DNA of 61,674 nucleotides. It comes from Vitrella brassicaformis (Eukaryota; Sar; Vitrellaceae). This document shows positions 10,717 to 23,405 of this stretch, in pieces; within the stretch, counting starts at the first letter, position 1; every line of letters begins with the position of its first letter. The notes under the pieces are model-generated. The model did no database searches. It was not told where the DNA came from and saw only the letters and a list, made by a program, of their open reading frames with translations. Location of the stretch: contig CDMY01000385.1 in assembly GCA_001179505.1 (NCBI GenBank), positions 391,182 through 452,855 on the forward strand, written 5' to 3'. Position numbers and translations under genes: made by a program.

Positions 10717-13700
10717 TCACGCAGCGGTGTCAGCATGTCCACCACCGGAGGGAATCGTCAGCTCATCCGCATGCCCACGCTCATGCTCATGCACCGCCGC
10801 CCCATCACACAAACCCACACCACCTGTTTGCGCAAACAGATCCGTTGTTGGGGGGGCTGGCGGTGGGTGCGGGTGGCTGCCCTTGCCGGCCTTTCTCGTG
10901 CGCTCCCTAGCAGCTGCCTTGCCTTTGGCACGGCTGGTCTTGGGCCTCGCCGACGGCTGGCCCACAGCGATGCCTCCGACGGCTGGCGGCGCTGCCGACA
11001 GCGGGGGGAGGGGCTGCATGGGATTGAGGGGACATGAGAGCGGCGGGATGAGGGAGAAGGGGCTGGGCGAGTCGTCACCGACGAGGGCAGCAGATGATGT
11101 GGACACCGGCACCATCCCAGTGGGGCTTGTGTGGTATGGGGTTCCCCCTGACGCGTCGGATGAGATCGGGAGGAAGGGAGGGGGCAGCGGGTGCACCGGG
11201 GGATTGGGAAGAGCACCCGACGACTCGGGAGAGTCCGGTCCTTGTGGCTGCTTTCCATCCGCTGGCACGGTGGGGTCTATGCCCGCAGCTGCAGCCGTCT
11301 CCTGGTCTTGCTGACGCTCCTCTGATGCATTCGGCTTGTCCTTGTCGCCCGACCGCCTGGCTCGCTTGGACGCGGGACGTGGCTCATCGTCACTCGATCG
11401 CCCCCGCACCGCCCCTGCTGCGCGTGAGGACTCCGGCTCCTCCTCTGGCGGCCAAGTGGACGCCTCAGCGATCGTCCAGATGCCCAGCTCGTGGTAGGCG
11501 ATGTTGCGATGCATGACAGCCTGCTCAAATTGGCCCCTCAGACAGCCGTAGGTCCAATGGTCGATTCCGAACTCCGCCCGCCTCACGCCCTTCTGGTGCT
11601 CGATGTCCACCCGCCACCCATACTGACAATGGGCGTCACAGCGGGAGACGAACCGGATGTGCAGGCGCAGGGGGGCCGGGGGGGTGTTGGCCACGACCAA
11701 ACCAGCCGCTAACTGCACCAGCCGGCCCTCGGGCAGCGGCTGGTCGGTGGCCGTGGCAGAGGGACGGTCGGCTGGATGTTTGAGAAACTGGGGCTTGAGA
11801 AGGACCCGCGTGTCGATGGAATGCTGCTGCTGTGGGGAGCCAGGGGCGCGGGGTGGGCCAGACGCAACCACGGGCAGCCGTGGAAGGACTGAAAACAAAC
11901 ATGCAATGGCGCACATATGCATTGGCTGGGTTTCCATTCTGACCTGGCGGAGCGGGACGGCCAACTTGAAAAGGTGGCTTCGGAAGCGAGCCGTCATGGA
12001 CCGGCCCACATGCACCAGCGCCGTCTGTGTCTGCAGTGCAGACGACACAAGGCAGTGTCGTCCCCATGCATTCGTGCCTCGATACCTCGGTCAGGCAAGG
12101 CACCGGCTTCGTGCTCGCGAGACGGCAATGGAGCAAAGGGATCCTGAAAGACGGAACAGAACACCCATAAATCACTTTCTCCGCGTCTGTCTGCCTGCGT
12201 CATGTCACGCCCGCCCTTTTCCTTTCTTACCGGACTCGGTGGTGCATTGTCGACAGCTGTGGTGCCGTTCTCGCCGGGGGCCTGCCTGTCTCTCGCGTCG
12301 GCCTCCTTGCGTTTGATGGCCTCGAGGATCTGATTCATGGGCTTGCCGCGACCTGGTGTTGATCCGCCTCGCGCACCCGGGCTGGTGCCCTGCTGACTCA
12401 GCTGGTCCATCGCACCAACGGCCTCTGCGACCGATGCTGGCGACGGGTCGGCTGCCGCAGACATGGCATCGCCCGCCTGATCTGCTGCCTCTGGAGCCGC
12501 TGAAGGCACCACTCGCTGCTTCTTTCCGCTCTGGCCTCTGCTCGACCGCGCCTTGGAAGCCTTCCGCTTCTTCTGCTGTTTCTCTGTCGGCGAGCTGTCG
12601 GATCCCACCCCCAGCAAGCCGGCCGCCTCCTCCCTTGCCTGCGGTCCCACCTGGCTGGGGTCGACATCTGAGGCCTGGAAGGTGATGAAGCGGCCCTTGC
12701 TGTCACGCAGCGGCCGCCTGGACGGCGAGCGGGGAGGCGGGTCCCCATCACCACCACCCCTCTTGCGGCTTCTGGCCCTGGAATCGGACCTGCCGCAACT
12801 CGGGCTGGTCTCCCTCTTCCTGCTCGGTCGGTGGTCCTGTTGCTGCTCCTCCTTGACAGCTGGTATCTGCTCCTTCTGCTCAGGGGGTGCTCCCATCACG
12901 CTGCCGAAAGGATTGTTCATGGGGCGAGAGATGAAGGGAAACCTGAAGGGGTTGAAGGGTGGCATGCCGCGGAGCCACAGTGGTGGGAAGAGAGGGGGCA
13001 GCGGGGGATAGCGTATCAGGGGGGAAGTCGATGGCCTCGGCGGAGGAGGTGCTTTCAGAAGGGGCGAGGGGCGCCTCGGTGCAAGGGGCGGGCGCTGCAG
13101 CTTCAGGTTGGGGTTTGGGGGTGATTTGGGGGCAGCAGGGGGCGGGACCGGCGGCGGGGCTGAGGCCTGCTCTTCTTTGCGCCTCCTGCCGCGCGTCTCG
13201 ATGGGCTCCATGGGCGGCACGATGTAGAGCTTCTTGGGTCGCCGGACGGATGAGGTGGCCTTGGAGGGCGCCAGGGCTGCGGGTGCTGGTGCAGTGGAAG
13301 CCACCTCAGCTGGCTCAGCAGTGCCAATCTCAACAGAGGGCTGGTCACGATCTTGCTCGTCCTCCCGGAATGGCTCCTGCAGGGCAGGGCAGGGCACGCA
13401 CACACTGACTGCTGTGTCTGTCGCCTGTGCGCTCGTCTGTGCGGTGCGTGCATCGACCCACCCACCCTCCCTCCCACCTGTGTGCTGATGATGGTCTTGC
13501 CTTTCTCTACAGGCGTCTGATCGGGGTCCTTGCTCGAGGGGGTCTGCTCGTCATCTGCTGGCCGGCCTGATGCCGCATCGCTCGACGGACGCGCCACGTC
13601 GGCCCTGCCGTCCGGCTGGCTCGGTGAGGTCTTGGCCTTCACGGGGATGAAAAGGCCGGGGAAGTGTCTCTGGAGGGTGGAGTTGAGGAGTGCCTGCTCG

Positions 13701-16429
13701 GGCGGCATCTGGCGGCTGTCCGTGACGGCCTCGAAGGGCATGTCCTGGTGTCGCTTGCCCCGCTCCCTCCTTGGCTGAGGGCTCTCGTCCTGCCCCGTCC
13801 GCTGCAGCTGCACCCTCTCACCCCTCTCGCGCCTGGAGCCGCTCATGTGTTTGAGGAACTCCAGCTCCATGTCTTTCACGCCACCCCCGCCCGCAGCCTT
13901 CTTGCCATCGGTCGCCTTGGCAGCCATGCCGGTCTTGTTGCCACTGGCCGCCCCTCTTGTCCTGGCCCCCATGCCCACTCCCAATCCGCTGAACGGTGAT
14001 GCGCCGTGATCCTCGCAACGCCACTCGTCATCGGCTTCCTCTCTGCCGTACGGCCGTCGTGCCAGCGGGCTGTCGAGCTCCGATGCATCCTGCTGCACCG
14101 TCCCTGGGTCGTCTGACTCGTTGTCCTCGTCTGACGGCAGCTTGTCTGGGGAGGGGTCGGGCTTGGCCTTGTCAGTGGGGGCTTGGCGATCCCGTCTCGC
14201 CGCAGTGGGGCCGATGCCGAGCTCCATCTCCTTCTTGCGTCTGGCCTTCATGGCCCGCTGGACACGGCGGTCGCGCAGGCGCTGGTCCTCCGCCTCGGCG
14301 TGGAAGCCGAAGTCAAGAATCAAACCCAACTCGACAGGCAGGCCGCGGGATCGCCATTCCTCGGCAATGGCCTGCCTGCGGTCACGCTCCTTCTTCTGCG
14401 CGCGGCGCTCACGCTCAGTCATGCCGGCAGCTCCCCCCTTGCCGCCCTTCTTCTTGGCCGCTGCTGCCTTCTTCTTGGATCGGCCCGCATCGGGTGAGCC
14501 GCCCATCAGACGCTCCGACATGGCACGTGCGAACAGCTTGGCCTCCAGCTCGACCGGGCTCCTCTGGGCGTACTCGTCACGCAGTCGCACCAGTTGCCGT
14601 GCTGCCTTCTCCTGCCGACGGCCATCATCTGGGGTCGGCTGCTGTTGCCTCTCGTGCTCGGGCGTCTTGACGCCGAACGAGGGGCCGAATATGCCCTCAG
14701 CGACCTGCTGGGTGGCGGGATCGAAAAACCCTGGTGCACAGGGGTTCAACACAGGTGCCGACAGAGACACAGGAGGGGGCCGCGAACCCGGCATGAGGGC
14801 GAAGAAGGTTTGCGGGGGCTGGTCAGCACCCTGTGTGGGCAGGCCATCAGCGGTGGGGGGCACGTCTGCCGAGGGGATGGGTGAGAAAGGGGGAGCGGGG
14901 ATGAATGACGGAGGGGCAGAGCGGTCGGCAAGAGGGCTGAAGTCATCCTTGCTGGACTCGTCGCCCAGCCATGAGCGCGTGCTCTGGTCGGTGAGCTTGC
15001 TGATGGACTTGAGGGGGAAGCAGTCGTCCTGAGACTCCTTCCTCACAGGCTCACACGCATCTCTCAAACTGACGAGAAAAACCGACACAATGCGTTGAGA
15101 TGTGTTCGACACTCCCATCTATGTGTTGCTCACGTAAGCAATGCCATGGCGGCCTCGTCAACGGTGGTCCTCTCCCCCAACTCATGCTCCTCCTCATCTT
15201 GCCCCACACAGAGCGACGCAGGTGCACCAAACGCCCGCAGCCACGCCTTGCGGTGCCTGAAGTGTCGGATGGGCCTGTGGTAGAGCAGGATGGGGGGAAT
15301 GGCATCGGTGCGACGACTGGTCTCCCGGGGCGGTGGCGATGGCTCTGACGGGCGAGTTGAGCTGGCCCCCTTCCTCGACGTCAGCCGGGGGCCGGTGCGC
15401 TTCCTGATCGGTGCACAAACAGGAAAGGAAACCATCCAGTGCTCGTTTCTAGCTGTGTCTGCGTGTCGTGTCGTCGCACCTCAGGCACATGCCGGCATCT
15501 TGCAGTCCCTCCCAGACCGCCGGCATCGCGCCAGGGAGGTACTTGCCGCCGCCCGCCGCCCTATAGTACTCCTTGAGCTGCTTGTGGTCCGTGGCTGTGG
15601 GGTGCGGCTCGCGAATAATGCGCTTCCCGAACTCGGGATCGTCCAGATTATGGGATGTTAGCCGCCCCCGCCGACCCGCCCAGCCATGAGTCATGCCCGG
15701 CCGCTTCCCTCCTGCGTCGTCCTCTGGCTCGGGCCGCGATGAGGGCGTCGTCTGACCTGAGAACCCCCATGGCTGATCCGATAGCTGTGGTCCGTCTGCT
15801 GAGGGGGTCTCTTGGCCTTCTGGGGTCCCCTCTGGCCGTGGCCTGGGTCTCAGGACTGGCCGAGATGTGTTGGAGGGCGCCACGGACGCCGGTCTCTGCG
15901 GGGGTGAGAAGACTGGCACTCCGAAGGCGATCGAAGAAGATGGCGGGGCGTTGCGCCACCTGTCCATCCAGACCTCGATGGGCGATGCCGCCGCCACGGT
16001 CGAGCTAGGGTGCTGCTGGAGGATCATGGCAGCCGCCGACATCTGAGGAGCAGCCGCCGACCCCTGCTGGGGGTGAATCCCATCGACAGACGCCTCCTTC
16101 TCTCCTCCCCGCGACCCTCCCGCGCCATCGCCATGAACATGCCGTTCCTCCTTGTCGCCAGCGACGCTCCCCTCCGCTGGTGACTGCCCCCTGTAAGCGG
16201 CCGTTGCATGCTTGCGCTCCATGGGTGTGTTTTTGCCGCTGGATGACGGGCTGGGCATCTGTGCCTTGACGGATGACGGCTGCCGGCTGATGATCCCTGG
16301 CTGGGACGAGTAGGCAGGGCCGCCAGAGGGGCGACGGCTGGGACGGAGAGGTGCCTGGGAGGCTGGGTTAGGGGCGGCAGCAGCAGGTTCTGCAGGAACA
16401 ATATCTTGCTCCACGGCCTGCTGTGACAT
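10717..16429 (-). CDS. Very large uncharacterised low-complexity protein, ~1757 aa, 7 exons
   Basis: Spliced model, complement of 10717-11888, 11944-12030, 12086-12143, 12231-13376, 13478-15068, 15134-15403 and 15480-16429. Phases close exactly (1758 codons). I chose the ATG at 16429; upstream in-frame codons are non-ATG. No family is recognised. Most of the chain is disordered-looking: P/S/Q-rich N-terminus; a basic K/R stretch in exon 3 (SKKKAAAAKKKGGKGG then MTERERRAQKKERDRR); S/R- and P-rich exon 4 with SKGRFITFQ; K/R clusters resembling nuclear localisation signals. Two parts look folded: the exon 1-2 junction (LKEYYRAAGGGKYLPGAMP and onwards) and a block in exon 7 from RLVQLAAG to ELGIWTI, containing CDAHCQYGWRVDIEH. 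A nuclear scaffold or RNA-related role is possible but only a guess. Confidence 0.68.
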
Positions 16430-17176
16430 GCTCAACTGTACCTAAGGGCAGAAATCGACAGCATGCACAGGCAGAAAAGCATATAGCGACGCGCCACGGA
16501 GATCTCCGTGTCACATGCAGCATCTAGTCAGTCTCAAAGCATGACAGGCAGATCCACAGCCTCTCTGAGCCCCTGACCAGCCCCATGGAGGCCCAGAAGG
16601 CCCGTCACGCCAGATCTTTGACTCACCGATCGAAACGCAGCCTCAGCGGGAGAAACGCCTCATACTGTCCCCTTGGTAAAGCCTCGATCCACCACAGTCC
16701 TCCAACGACCGTGAATTCCCTTCGAAACTCGGGAAAACGGCAACTTGACGCCGCCGGATGAGCTCGCGGGATGGCGCCTTTCTTTCTCTTCAAACCGGAC
16801 AAGAGACCGTCGCTTCCTGCGGCAGATGCTCAGATAGAGAGCCTTCTTTGCACCGGAAGAACCAGGGCGACAGCATCTCGCAGGAGAGGCCGGGGGTCCG
16901 GTGGAAAAGGAAGCCGGCTCGAGACGAGCTGCTTACGAGTCTTGAGGCACCGGCATCTATGGGATGGAACGCCCCTGCCTGCCTTGGAGAAAGAAGGGCA
17001 GAGGACAAGGCCCGAGGGCTGCCCGTCTCCTTCGTTTCACGGAGGAGGGAGCAGCTGACCCCTTCCTCCCGGGCTCACGCTCACCAGTCCTGCGCTTACC
17101 CTCGATTGAACCGGTCCCTTTATTCATTTCAGCCGACGAACGCTTCATCGCATCCTCCACGCGCCACAAGCAGCCC
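16430..17176. other. Divergent intergenic region
   Basis: This separates the start of the large minus-strand gene from the plastid fibrillin start. Open frames on + (16758-17288 and others) show no family features. It presumably contains both promoters and 5' UTRs. Confidence 0.55.
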
Positions 17177-18646
17177 ATGGTGCCCTCCACCCTCCTCCTT
17201 CTCCTGTGCTGCACCGTGGGTGCATTCAACCCACCATCTCTGCGGCCGACGCAGAGATCTGCCACTCGACGCAACAAAGACATGGTGACGCGCAAGAGCT
17301 CATTGACGCGCATCCGAGACGGCTTCAGGAGCCTTCGGGAAGAGCTGGCGAGGCGGGAGGAGATGGATCAGGCATTTGACCTCAAGAGAGGCATAATGCA
17401 GATCGGGGCGGCATGGTGCGAACGGCGCGGGGGGGAGAGATGGATCAATACGCGAGCATTCGTATGTGTATGTGTTCAGTGACCGTGGTCAGCAGGCAAC
17501 GACAGCTCAGCGTCAAGATGTGATGGCCATGATTGAACGGCTGGAGCGCCTGAGCCCCACCCAAGAGCCATCGAGACTGGTACGACACAAACAACCACCA
17601 TCAACTCAAGGACAAGGGGAAACGGGGTTGTTTTCTCCTTGTCGACTGTCTTCGTTCAGCTTGAAGGCACGTGGCGCCTGGTGTATTCTGGCGAGAATCC
17701 AACGCGCTCATCGCCCTTCTGGTGGGCCACACGACAGCTATTCGGTACGCCCGCCGCCTGAATGCCAAAAGGATCACTCGTTTGTCCAGATCATGCTGTC
17801 TGCCTGTAACGTGCTTCATCCAATCAGGCGGCGTCGCAGCAGACCTTCTGCGGCTGCGTGATCTTGTGGAGTCGGCCTATCGGTGGAGCGACATGATCCC
17901 AGTGACACGGACGGGCGAGGCCGTCCAGATGATCTCTGGTGAGTGAGTGAGTGAGTGAGTGGGTGAGTGGGTGAGCGGGTGTGCCGTCTGACACACCACA
18001 CCTTTGTCAGGTTTGAGCGATGGCGAGGGAGTTGGTTCGCTGGTCAACAGGATGCGCATATCGGTCTCGGGTGCTGGGTCTGGCATCTTCGAAACGACCG
18101 CAACGGTGGGGGAGATGACGACTCTGTGACATCTGAATCAAGGGCCCACGTGATGGTTTGCACCTCCTCTCCTTGCTGTTCAGGTGCAGCAGAGCAGGAA
18201 GCACCCCGAGGTGCTTCGGTTGGACGTCGAGACCGAGAAGGTAACGGCAACGACCAACCAACACCTGTCGTGTTTGTTGTGTGTATACGTGGGTGCGCAT
18301 TGGTATTCACCAATCAGATCACTGATTCTTGGGTGCCGTATCTCTCCAATGTGGTGTTTCCCACCCAGCGCGTCTACGAACGCTTCCGTCGAGGCGCAGC
18401 AGAGGTGGGTGAAAGACCCATCTTGCCGTTGCGTACACGGGCGCGTCTTTCTTCCATCAGCTGCGCATGACAACAACCTACATCGATGACGATATCCGGA
18501 TCAGTCGCTACTTGTCCGACGAAGCTTCGCGCGAGGTACGCAACTGGCACAGACCGCCTTGGCTCGGCATCACGGCGATGGGTCTTCCTCTACCTCTGTG
18601 TGTGTGTGTGCAGAAGGACTTCGTGTACGTGTATTCGCGAGTGTAG
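17177..18646 (+). CDS. Plastid-targeted fibrillin (plastid-lipid-associated protein, PAP family)
   Basis: Nine exons: 17177-17415, 17480-17579, 17660-17744, 17828-17938, 18011-18105, 18184-18240, 18369-18404, 18461-18535 and 18614-18646, giving 276 aa with all phases consistent. The protein starts with a short signal peptide (MVPSTLLLLLCCTVG), then AFNPPSLRPTQRSATRR. An aromatic residue at the predicted cleavage point followed by a basic S/T/R stretch is the bipartite signal of complex plastids. The PAP domain is visible as LEGTWRLVYSGENP in the middle and MTTTYIDDDIRISR plus FVYVYSRV at the C-terminus, matching the family's TYLDxxLRISRG...FVL ending. Fibrillins bind lipids in plastoglobules and thylakoids. 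The acceptor of exon 7 is the least certain splice site. Confidence 0.85.
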
Positions 18647-19301
18647 TCTGGCTCATTTCCGACTGGGATGATGGTGAAGGGATGATGTGGCACAGGGGGG
18701 GCTGTCGATAGCGCATGAATGCATCGCTGGACCGGCGATAGGCGTGTAGAGCGTTTGTTGTAACTAGGCTAGGCAGCTGTACATAGTTGAGTCAAGCTGT
18801 GGAGTACGGTTGAGCTGTAGATACCTGCACACAGATCAGCGGCAGAGCTACATACCGAGTCTGTCAAATGAAGTCAGCGCGAATGACGACTGGATCTCTC
18901 AATTCGTCATTGCAAATCAGCGCTGCTCTGCCGCCACTGCACAGTTTCGTTGTGTGATGTCATTTGGCCCCATCAGCCCTGACCAATTATAAGCTCGCAC
19001 CAGTGGCCTCGACCGAAAACGTTTGCGATGAAGAGGAGGCATTAGCTGATCGTGAAGGTGCATACACAGCAAGGATAAGTGGAGCATTCGTGGACCATCA
19101 GCCAAAGACGAAAACAACGTTTCTCTGCTACTGATCCCGATGCGCTTCTGACTTTTTGAGGGCGGTGAGGGACTAGAGTGAGGACACAACGTCACTGCGA
19201 CATCGGCTCGTCATTCCCTCACCCCTGCATTCATCCCGCTCACCCCCAAAACGCCCACTCTGATCCCCCTCCCCTCTCCATCGAGCGAAGAGCCCTCTGC
19301 A
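18647..19301. other. Intergenic region
   Basis: Between fibrillin and cathepsin C, both on +. No gene or obvious repeat is seen. Confidence 0.5.
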
Positions 19302-22300
19302 ATGGCCGATACGCCGCCCACGGCACCCCGCCGCCTCCCCACTGCACCAGGGCGTCCATCAGCGTGTGCTCCCTCGCAGCCTTCGGCGAGAGTTTGGGGG
19401 CTCGGTTGGCGTTTGGCTTTGGTGACGGTGCTGGCTTGGCTGGGCACGGTGGTTGGTGACTTGCCTGTTCATTGTGAGCGTGATGACATCATTGGCGAGT
19501 GGGTGTTTGAGCTGACGCGTGAGTACGACCACAGGACCAGCTGTGGCCACTCACACCCTGACGACGAGCGATGCCAGCCTCTGCACAGTGAGTGGGTGGG
19601 TGGATGGACGGATGGGAGAGATGCCCCCCTCATTCATCCTTCACCTCTCTGTGTGTGTCAGGTTCCTTCAATGGCACTAGGACAATTGGGTTGAAGCTGA
19701 CGGAGCCGAACAAGTGCGAGATGGACGACGGCAGCCGCTGCTCCTGGACCATGGTCTACGACGAGGCCTGGGACGTCAATGCAGAGGACCTTACCTTCCT
19801 GGCCTTCTCTCACTTTCGCCTTGTGCAGCCCAGCCTCCCTGGGGTGAGTGAGTGTGACCACACCACACCACAGACACTGCACACGTGCGTCCATGCATCA
19901 TATCTCGCTGCGTTTGTCCTTGTGCTGTGCGGCACACACACCTGCCGTCTCGTCTGTCTGCTAGCAAAACACGCCCAAGGATTCTATCTGCACCGAGACG
20001 GAGGTGGGATGGTTCCACAACTGGGCCACCGACAAGTGGGGCTGCTACAAGGGGCGCATGACCAAGCGATACCAACCAGAGGACAAGAAGTCCCCCTCAT
20101 CATTGGACAAACGGCGGACAGACATCGTCATGTCAAGGTCCTCTGTGCAGCACTCCCGGTCCGGCATCAGTGCCGCACTCGGCAGAGTTGCTCGTGGTGC
20201 CAGGGACGCCATTCGGCGCCAGTTCATGCCGCTGGCATTCCCCTCGCTGTCGTGGCGGCGGAAAGGTGCCCGGCGGCCGAGCGGGACCCTGGAGCCGGGT
20301 GTGGGTGGTGGGGAGCCGGGAAGGCTTAAGTTGGAGACGCGAGAGGGCTATGGGCGGGGGGGCGGGGAGAGCCCGCTGTCGATGCTGTTCGTGCAGGCCA
20401 TTATCGACAAAGAGAAGCCGCTCTCGCTCGCACAGCACCAGGTGGGGAATGAATGCAATGCACCCATGGCCACGATGGATGGATGCATCAGCGGAGAACG
20501 CCTTAAGCGTACCGTATCCTGTTGTGTGTGTAGACGCTGGTGGACCACCTGAATCGGGTGATAAGTCACAACAAGGGCAGCTGGAAGGCCGCCGTCTACC
20601 CGCAGTTCGCCGGCAAGTCCTTCGAGCAGCTCAACCGAATGGCCGGTCTCCCGAGGGACGCACAGCAGCGCCACTTCCCCCCGCCCCACATGGCTGTGCC
20701 CGCCCATCCACACACCATCAGCCCGGAGGACTTCATCCAGACAGCCGCGTCTGTGACGCTCGCCTCCAAACACTATGCCAACCGCACTGCGTCGCAGCAC
20801 CGGCATAGCGACGAGGCGCCCATTTCCGAGCCGTCTGCTCACTTGTACAGGGGATCTGATGTGGACACGGCAGAGTTTATGGACAACTTCTCATGGGGCA
20901 GCCAGATGGGCGGGGCCAACTTCATGCGACCGGCAGTGGACCAGGGCGACTGCGGATCCTGCTACCTCGTGTCGACCATTAACATGCTCAATGCACGGTG
21001 CGTCACACGAACGGCGAAGGGCAGGTGTTTGTGTGTATGTGTCCATGTGTTTGTGGACGGCCATGTGTGTGTGTGTAGGTGGAAGATCAAGCATCCGGAC
21101 GACCGTGACTTTGACGGTTTCAGCGAGGCGTTTGGACTGTCGTGCAGCGAATACAACCAGGGGTGCAAAGGCGGATACCCATTCATGGTACGGTCAGGTC
21201 AGGAGGGAGGGAGGGAGAACGAGAGACCACCTGCGAAAATGTTACTAGACTATGTGTGCAGGTGGTCAAGTGGATGAGTGAGGTGGGTCTGCTGCCCCGC
21301 CGATGCGGCGGATACACTGCACAAGACAACTCATGCCACAAGGTCAGACAGACAGACAGACAGACAGGGAGACAGGGAATGAGGGAGGGATGGAGGGAGC
21401 CGACCATCACGTGGATGATGGTCCTGTGGTCTCCTCTCCAGGGCCACGTAGCTAAGTCGTTCCGTCAGTGCCTGGACAATCCCCGGGTACCCAAGTACCG
21501 CGTCGCGCGATACGGCTATGTGGGGGGCTACTACGGCGGATGCACTGAGGAGCTCATGATGCAGGAGCTATACAAGTAACCACACCTACACCCACACTCA
21601 CACGTGTGCAAATGTGCTCCCCTCCCACATGTACTCGTGTGCGTCGGTCAGGAATGGTCCCATAACGGTATCGATAGAGCCGACGCCCGACTTCATGTAC
21701 TACCATGAGGGCGTCTTTAGCGAGGGGGGCGAGGTCCAACACACAGACTGGATCAAGGTACGGACGTACGGTTTGTGGGTTGTGGACACCATCCATCCAT
21801 CCATTTATCCCCTAATCTATCACACGTACACCATAACTAAGCGTGGTTATGTGTGTGTTGTCCTTCCTCTGTCTGTCAGGTAGACCATGCCGTGCTGCTG
21901 GTCGGCTGGGGGCTGGAGAAGGGAGCCAACCCCCTGGTATGGCCAGTCAGTCAGCGACCGGGCCATCGCCGCCCGCCACACGCTCATCCATCTCATTCAT
22001 CCATGTGTGTTGTGTGTCTGTATTAAATGTGCAGAGGTACTGGTTGGTTCAGAACAGCTGGGGCACCAACTGGGGCCTCAACGGCTACTTCAAGATAGAG
22101 AGGGGCCGCAACATCATCGGCATCGAAAGCGACGGCGTGTTCGCTGACGTCGACAAGATCCAGCACTCGCCCGCCACACTCAGCAGCTTCTATCACGTCA
22201 GACGCACCACTCCCTGCCTGCCCGACACGACAGCCCATACATGTCTCTGTCTGTCTGTCTGTGTGTCTGTCTGTCTGTGTCCAGCTGTTGAGTCCACCGA

Positions 22301-22452
22301 AGAAGGACGACATTGCGTGGCAGTATCACGACACGTGTGAGAGAAGTGAGGGCGGCGACGGGGAGGAGGCCTCTAACCTAGAGCTAGCAAGAAGGCGGGA
22401 GCAGCAAACGCATCCCATCAACGTCGACAGCGCCAGGAACATGCGCAGATAG
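19302..22452 (+). CDS. CTSC: Dipeptidyl peptidase I (cathepsin C), papain-family C1A
   Basis: Eleven exons: 19302-19587, 19662-19843, 19965-20441, 20534-20997, 21079-21187, 21262-21342, 21442-21575, 21652-21757, 21880-21936, 22035-22196 and 22285-22452, giving 741 aa. A hydrophobic segment (about residues 36-51) precedes DLPVHC, which matches the start of the cathepsin C exclusion domain, including the aspartate (D53) that in this family restricts cleavage to N-terminal dipeptides. Next come [26 protein letters not shown] and then the papain domain: DQGDCGSCY with catalytic C458, [29 protein letters not shown] with H616, and QNSWGTNWG with N639. All catalytic residues are present. It is longer than the human enzyme (463 aa) because of a basic, G/R/S-rich insert around residues 185-300 and a polar C-terminal tail of about 55 residues. 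It probably acts in a lysosome-like or secretory compartment. Confidence 0.93.
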
Positions 22453-23405
22453 CCACTTCGCACCAACGACACCAACCAAGAGAGATAGCTGCAACGGTCC
22501 GCCCATCGTGGCCAGCTAGAGACAAGGTCGCTTGCTGCTGCTGAGTGACAAGGAGGGTGTGTGCAGGGGAAGGGTCGCTTTCCATTTGTGCAGAGGAAGG
22601 AATTAAGGGGAGGAGGGGGGCGAGGAGAGGGCCATGTACGTACATGTATATTTGCTTCCATCGATCACCAGTTCGCTCATTTGAGATGTCTATAGGGGGG
22701 GAGGGAGGGAGGGAGGGAGGGAGGAGGGAGGGAGGGGGGAAAGCCAGCCAGCTAGCACCTCGCTCTCAGAAGATAGTTCTGAGGCCACCGACCGAGACAC
22801 ACGACACGTGTATGTGAGCGCATGTGTGTGTACATGTATGCCGACCTCACCGCAATGTGTATGTCGACACCTACATGTCTGTCGGCTCATGAATTTGACT
22901 CATGTGAGTGGATGGATGGATGGATGGACCTGTCTATCTTATCGCTCACGTGTCCGGCCGGCTGCTGCGGCAGTCTGTTCATTGAAGAAATAGTGAAGAG
23001 GGTGCCTGACGTCGAACCGGTGGGTGGAATGAAGCGCTTCTCGGTGACGAGTTGTGTTCGTGTATAGCTATGTAGGATACAGATCCAATCAATGAGAGTC
23101 TGCCAGCCATGGAGACGAATGTCCAGTGCACAATCGCTCGTGCGCACTCATGTCAAGGCAATCTACTCACAAGCGAGAGAGGTCCGGTGCATGTCCAGAT
23201 CTCTCTTGCTGTGGCCAAACGACGATGACGGAGAGAGCACACGCCTGCCTGAGGTGCCTGAGTCCCTTGGAACACATCTACTACCGGTATACGTACAGAT
23301 GCTACACAGCTCAGCTCACTCACCCATCCACCGGCTGTACACACCCCACCCCTCACATACGCAGGCAGCTACATACCTACCGATCCCCCTTCCTGACCGC
23401 CTCCC
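22453..23405. other. Convergent intergenic region with a GGGA repeat
   Basis: Between the stops of cathepsin C (+) and prefoldin 5 (-). It contains a (GAGG)n tract at about 22695-22740 and ATGG repeats near 22912-22928. No gene is supported. Confidence 0.6.
22695..22740 (+). repeat. (GGGA)n tract
   Basis: A G-rich tetranucleotide array with several runs of three or more G, in the 3' flank of the cathepsin C gene. It could form a G-quadruplex on the + strand. Confidence 0.85.

Noticed and set aside
10442-11314. 290-codon open frame on +
   Set aside because: Overlaps the last exon of the minus-strand gene and continues into spacer DNA; no family features.
14121-15032. 303-codon open frame on + at 14.1-15.0 kb
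   Set aside because: Antisense to the long exon 3 of the 1757-aa gene; no domain and composition typical of a shadow.
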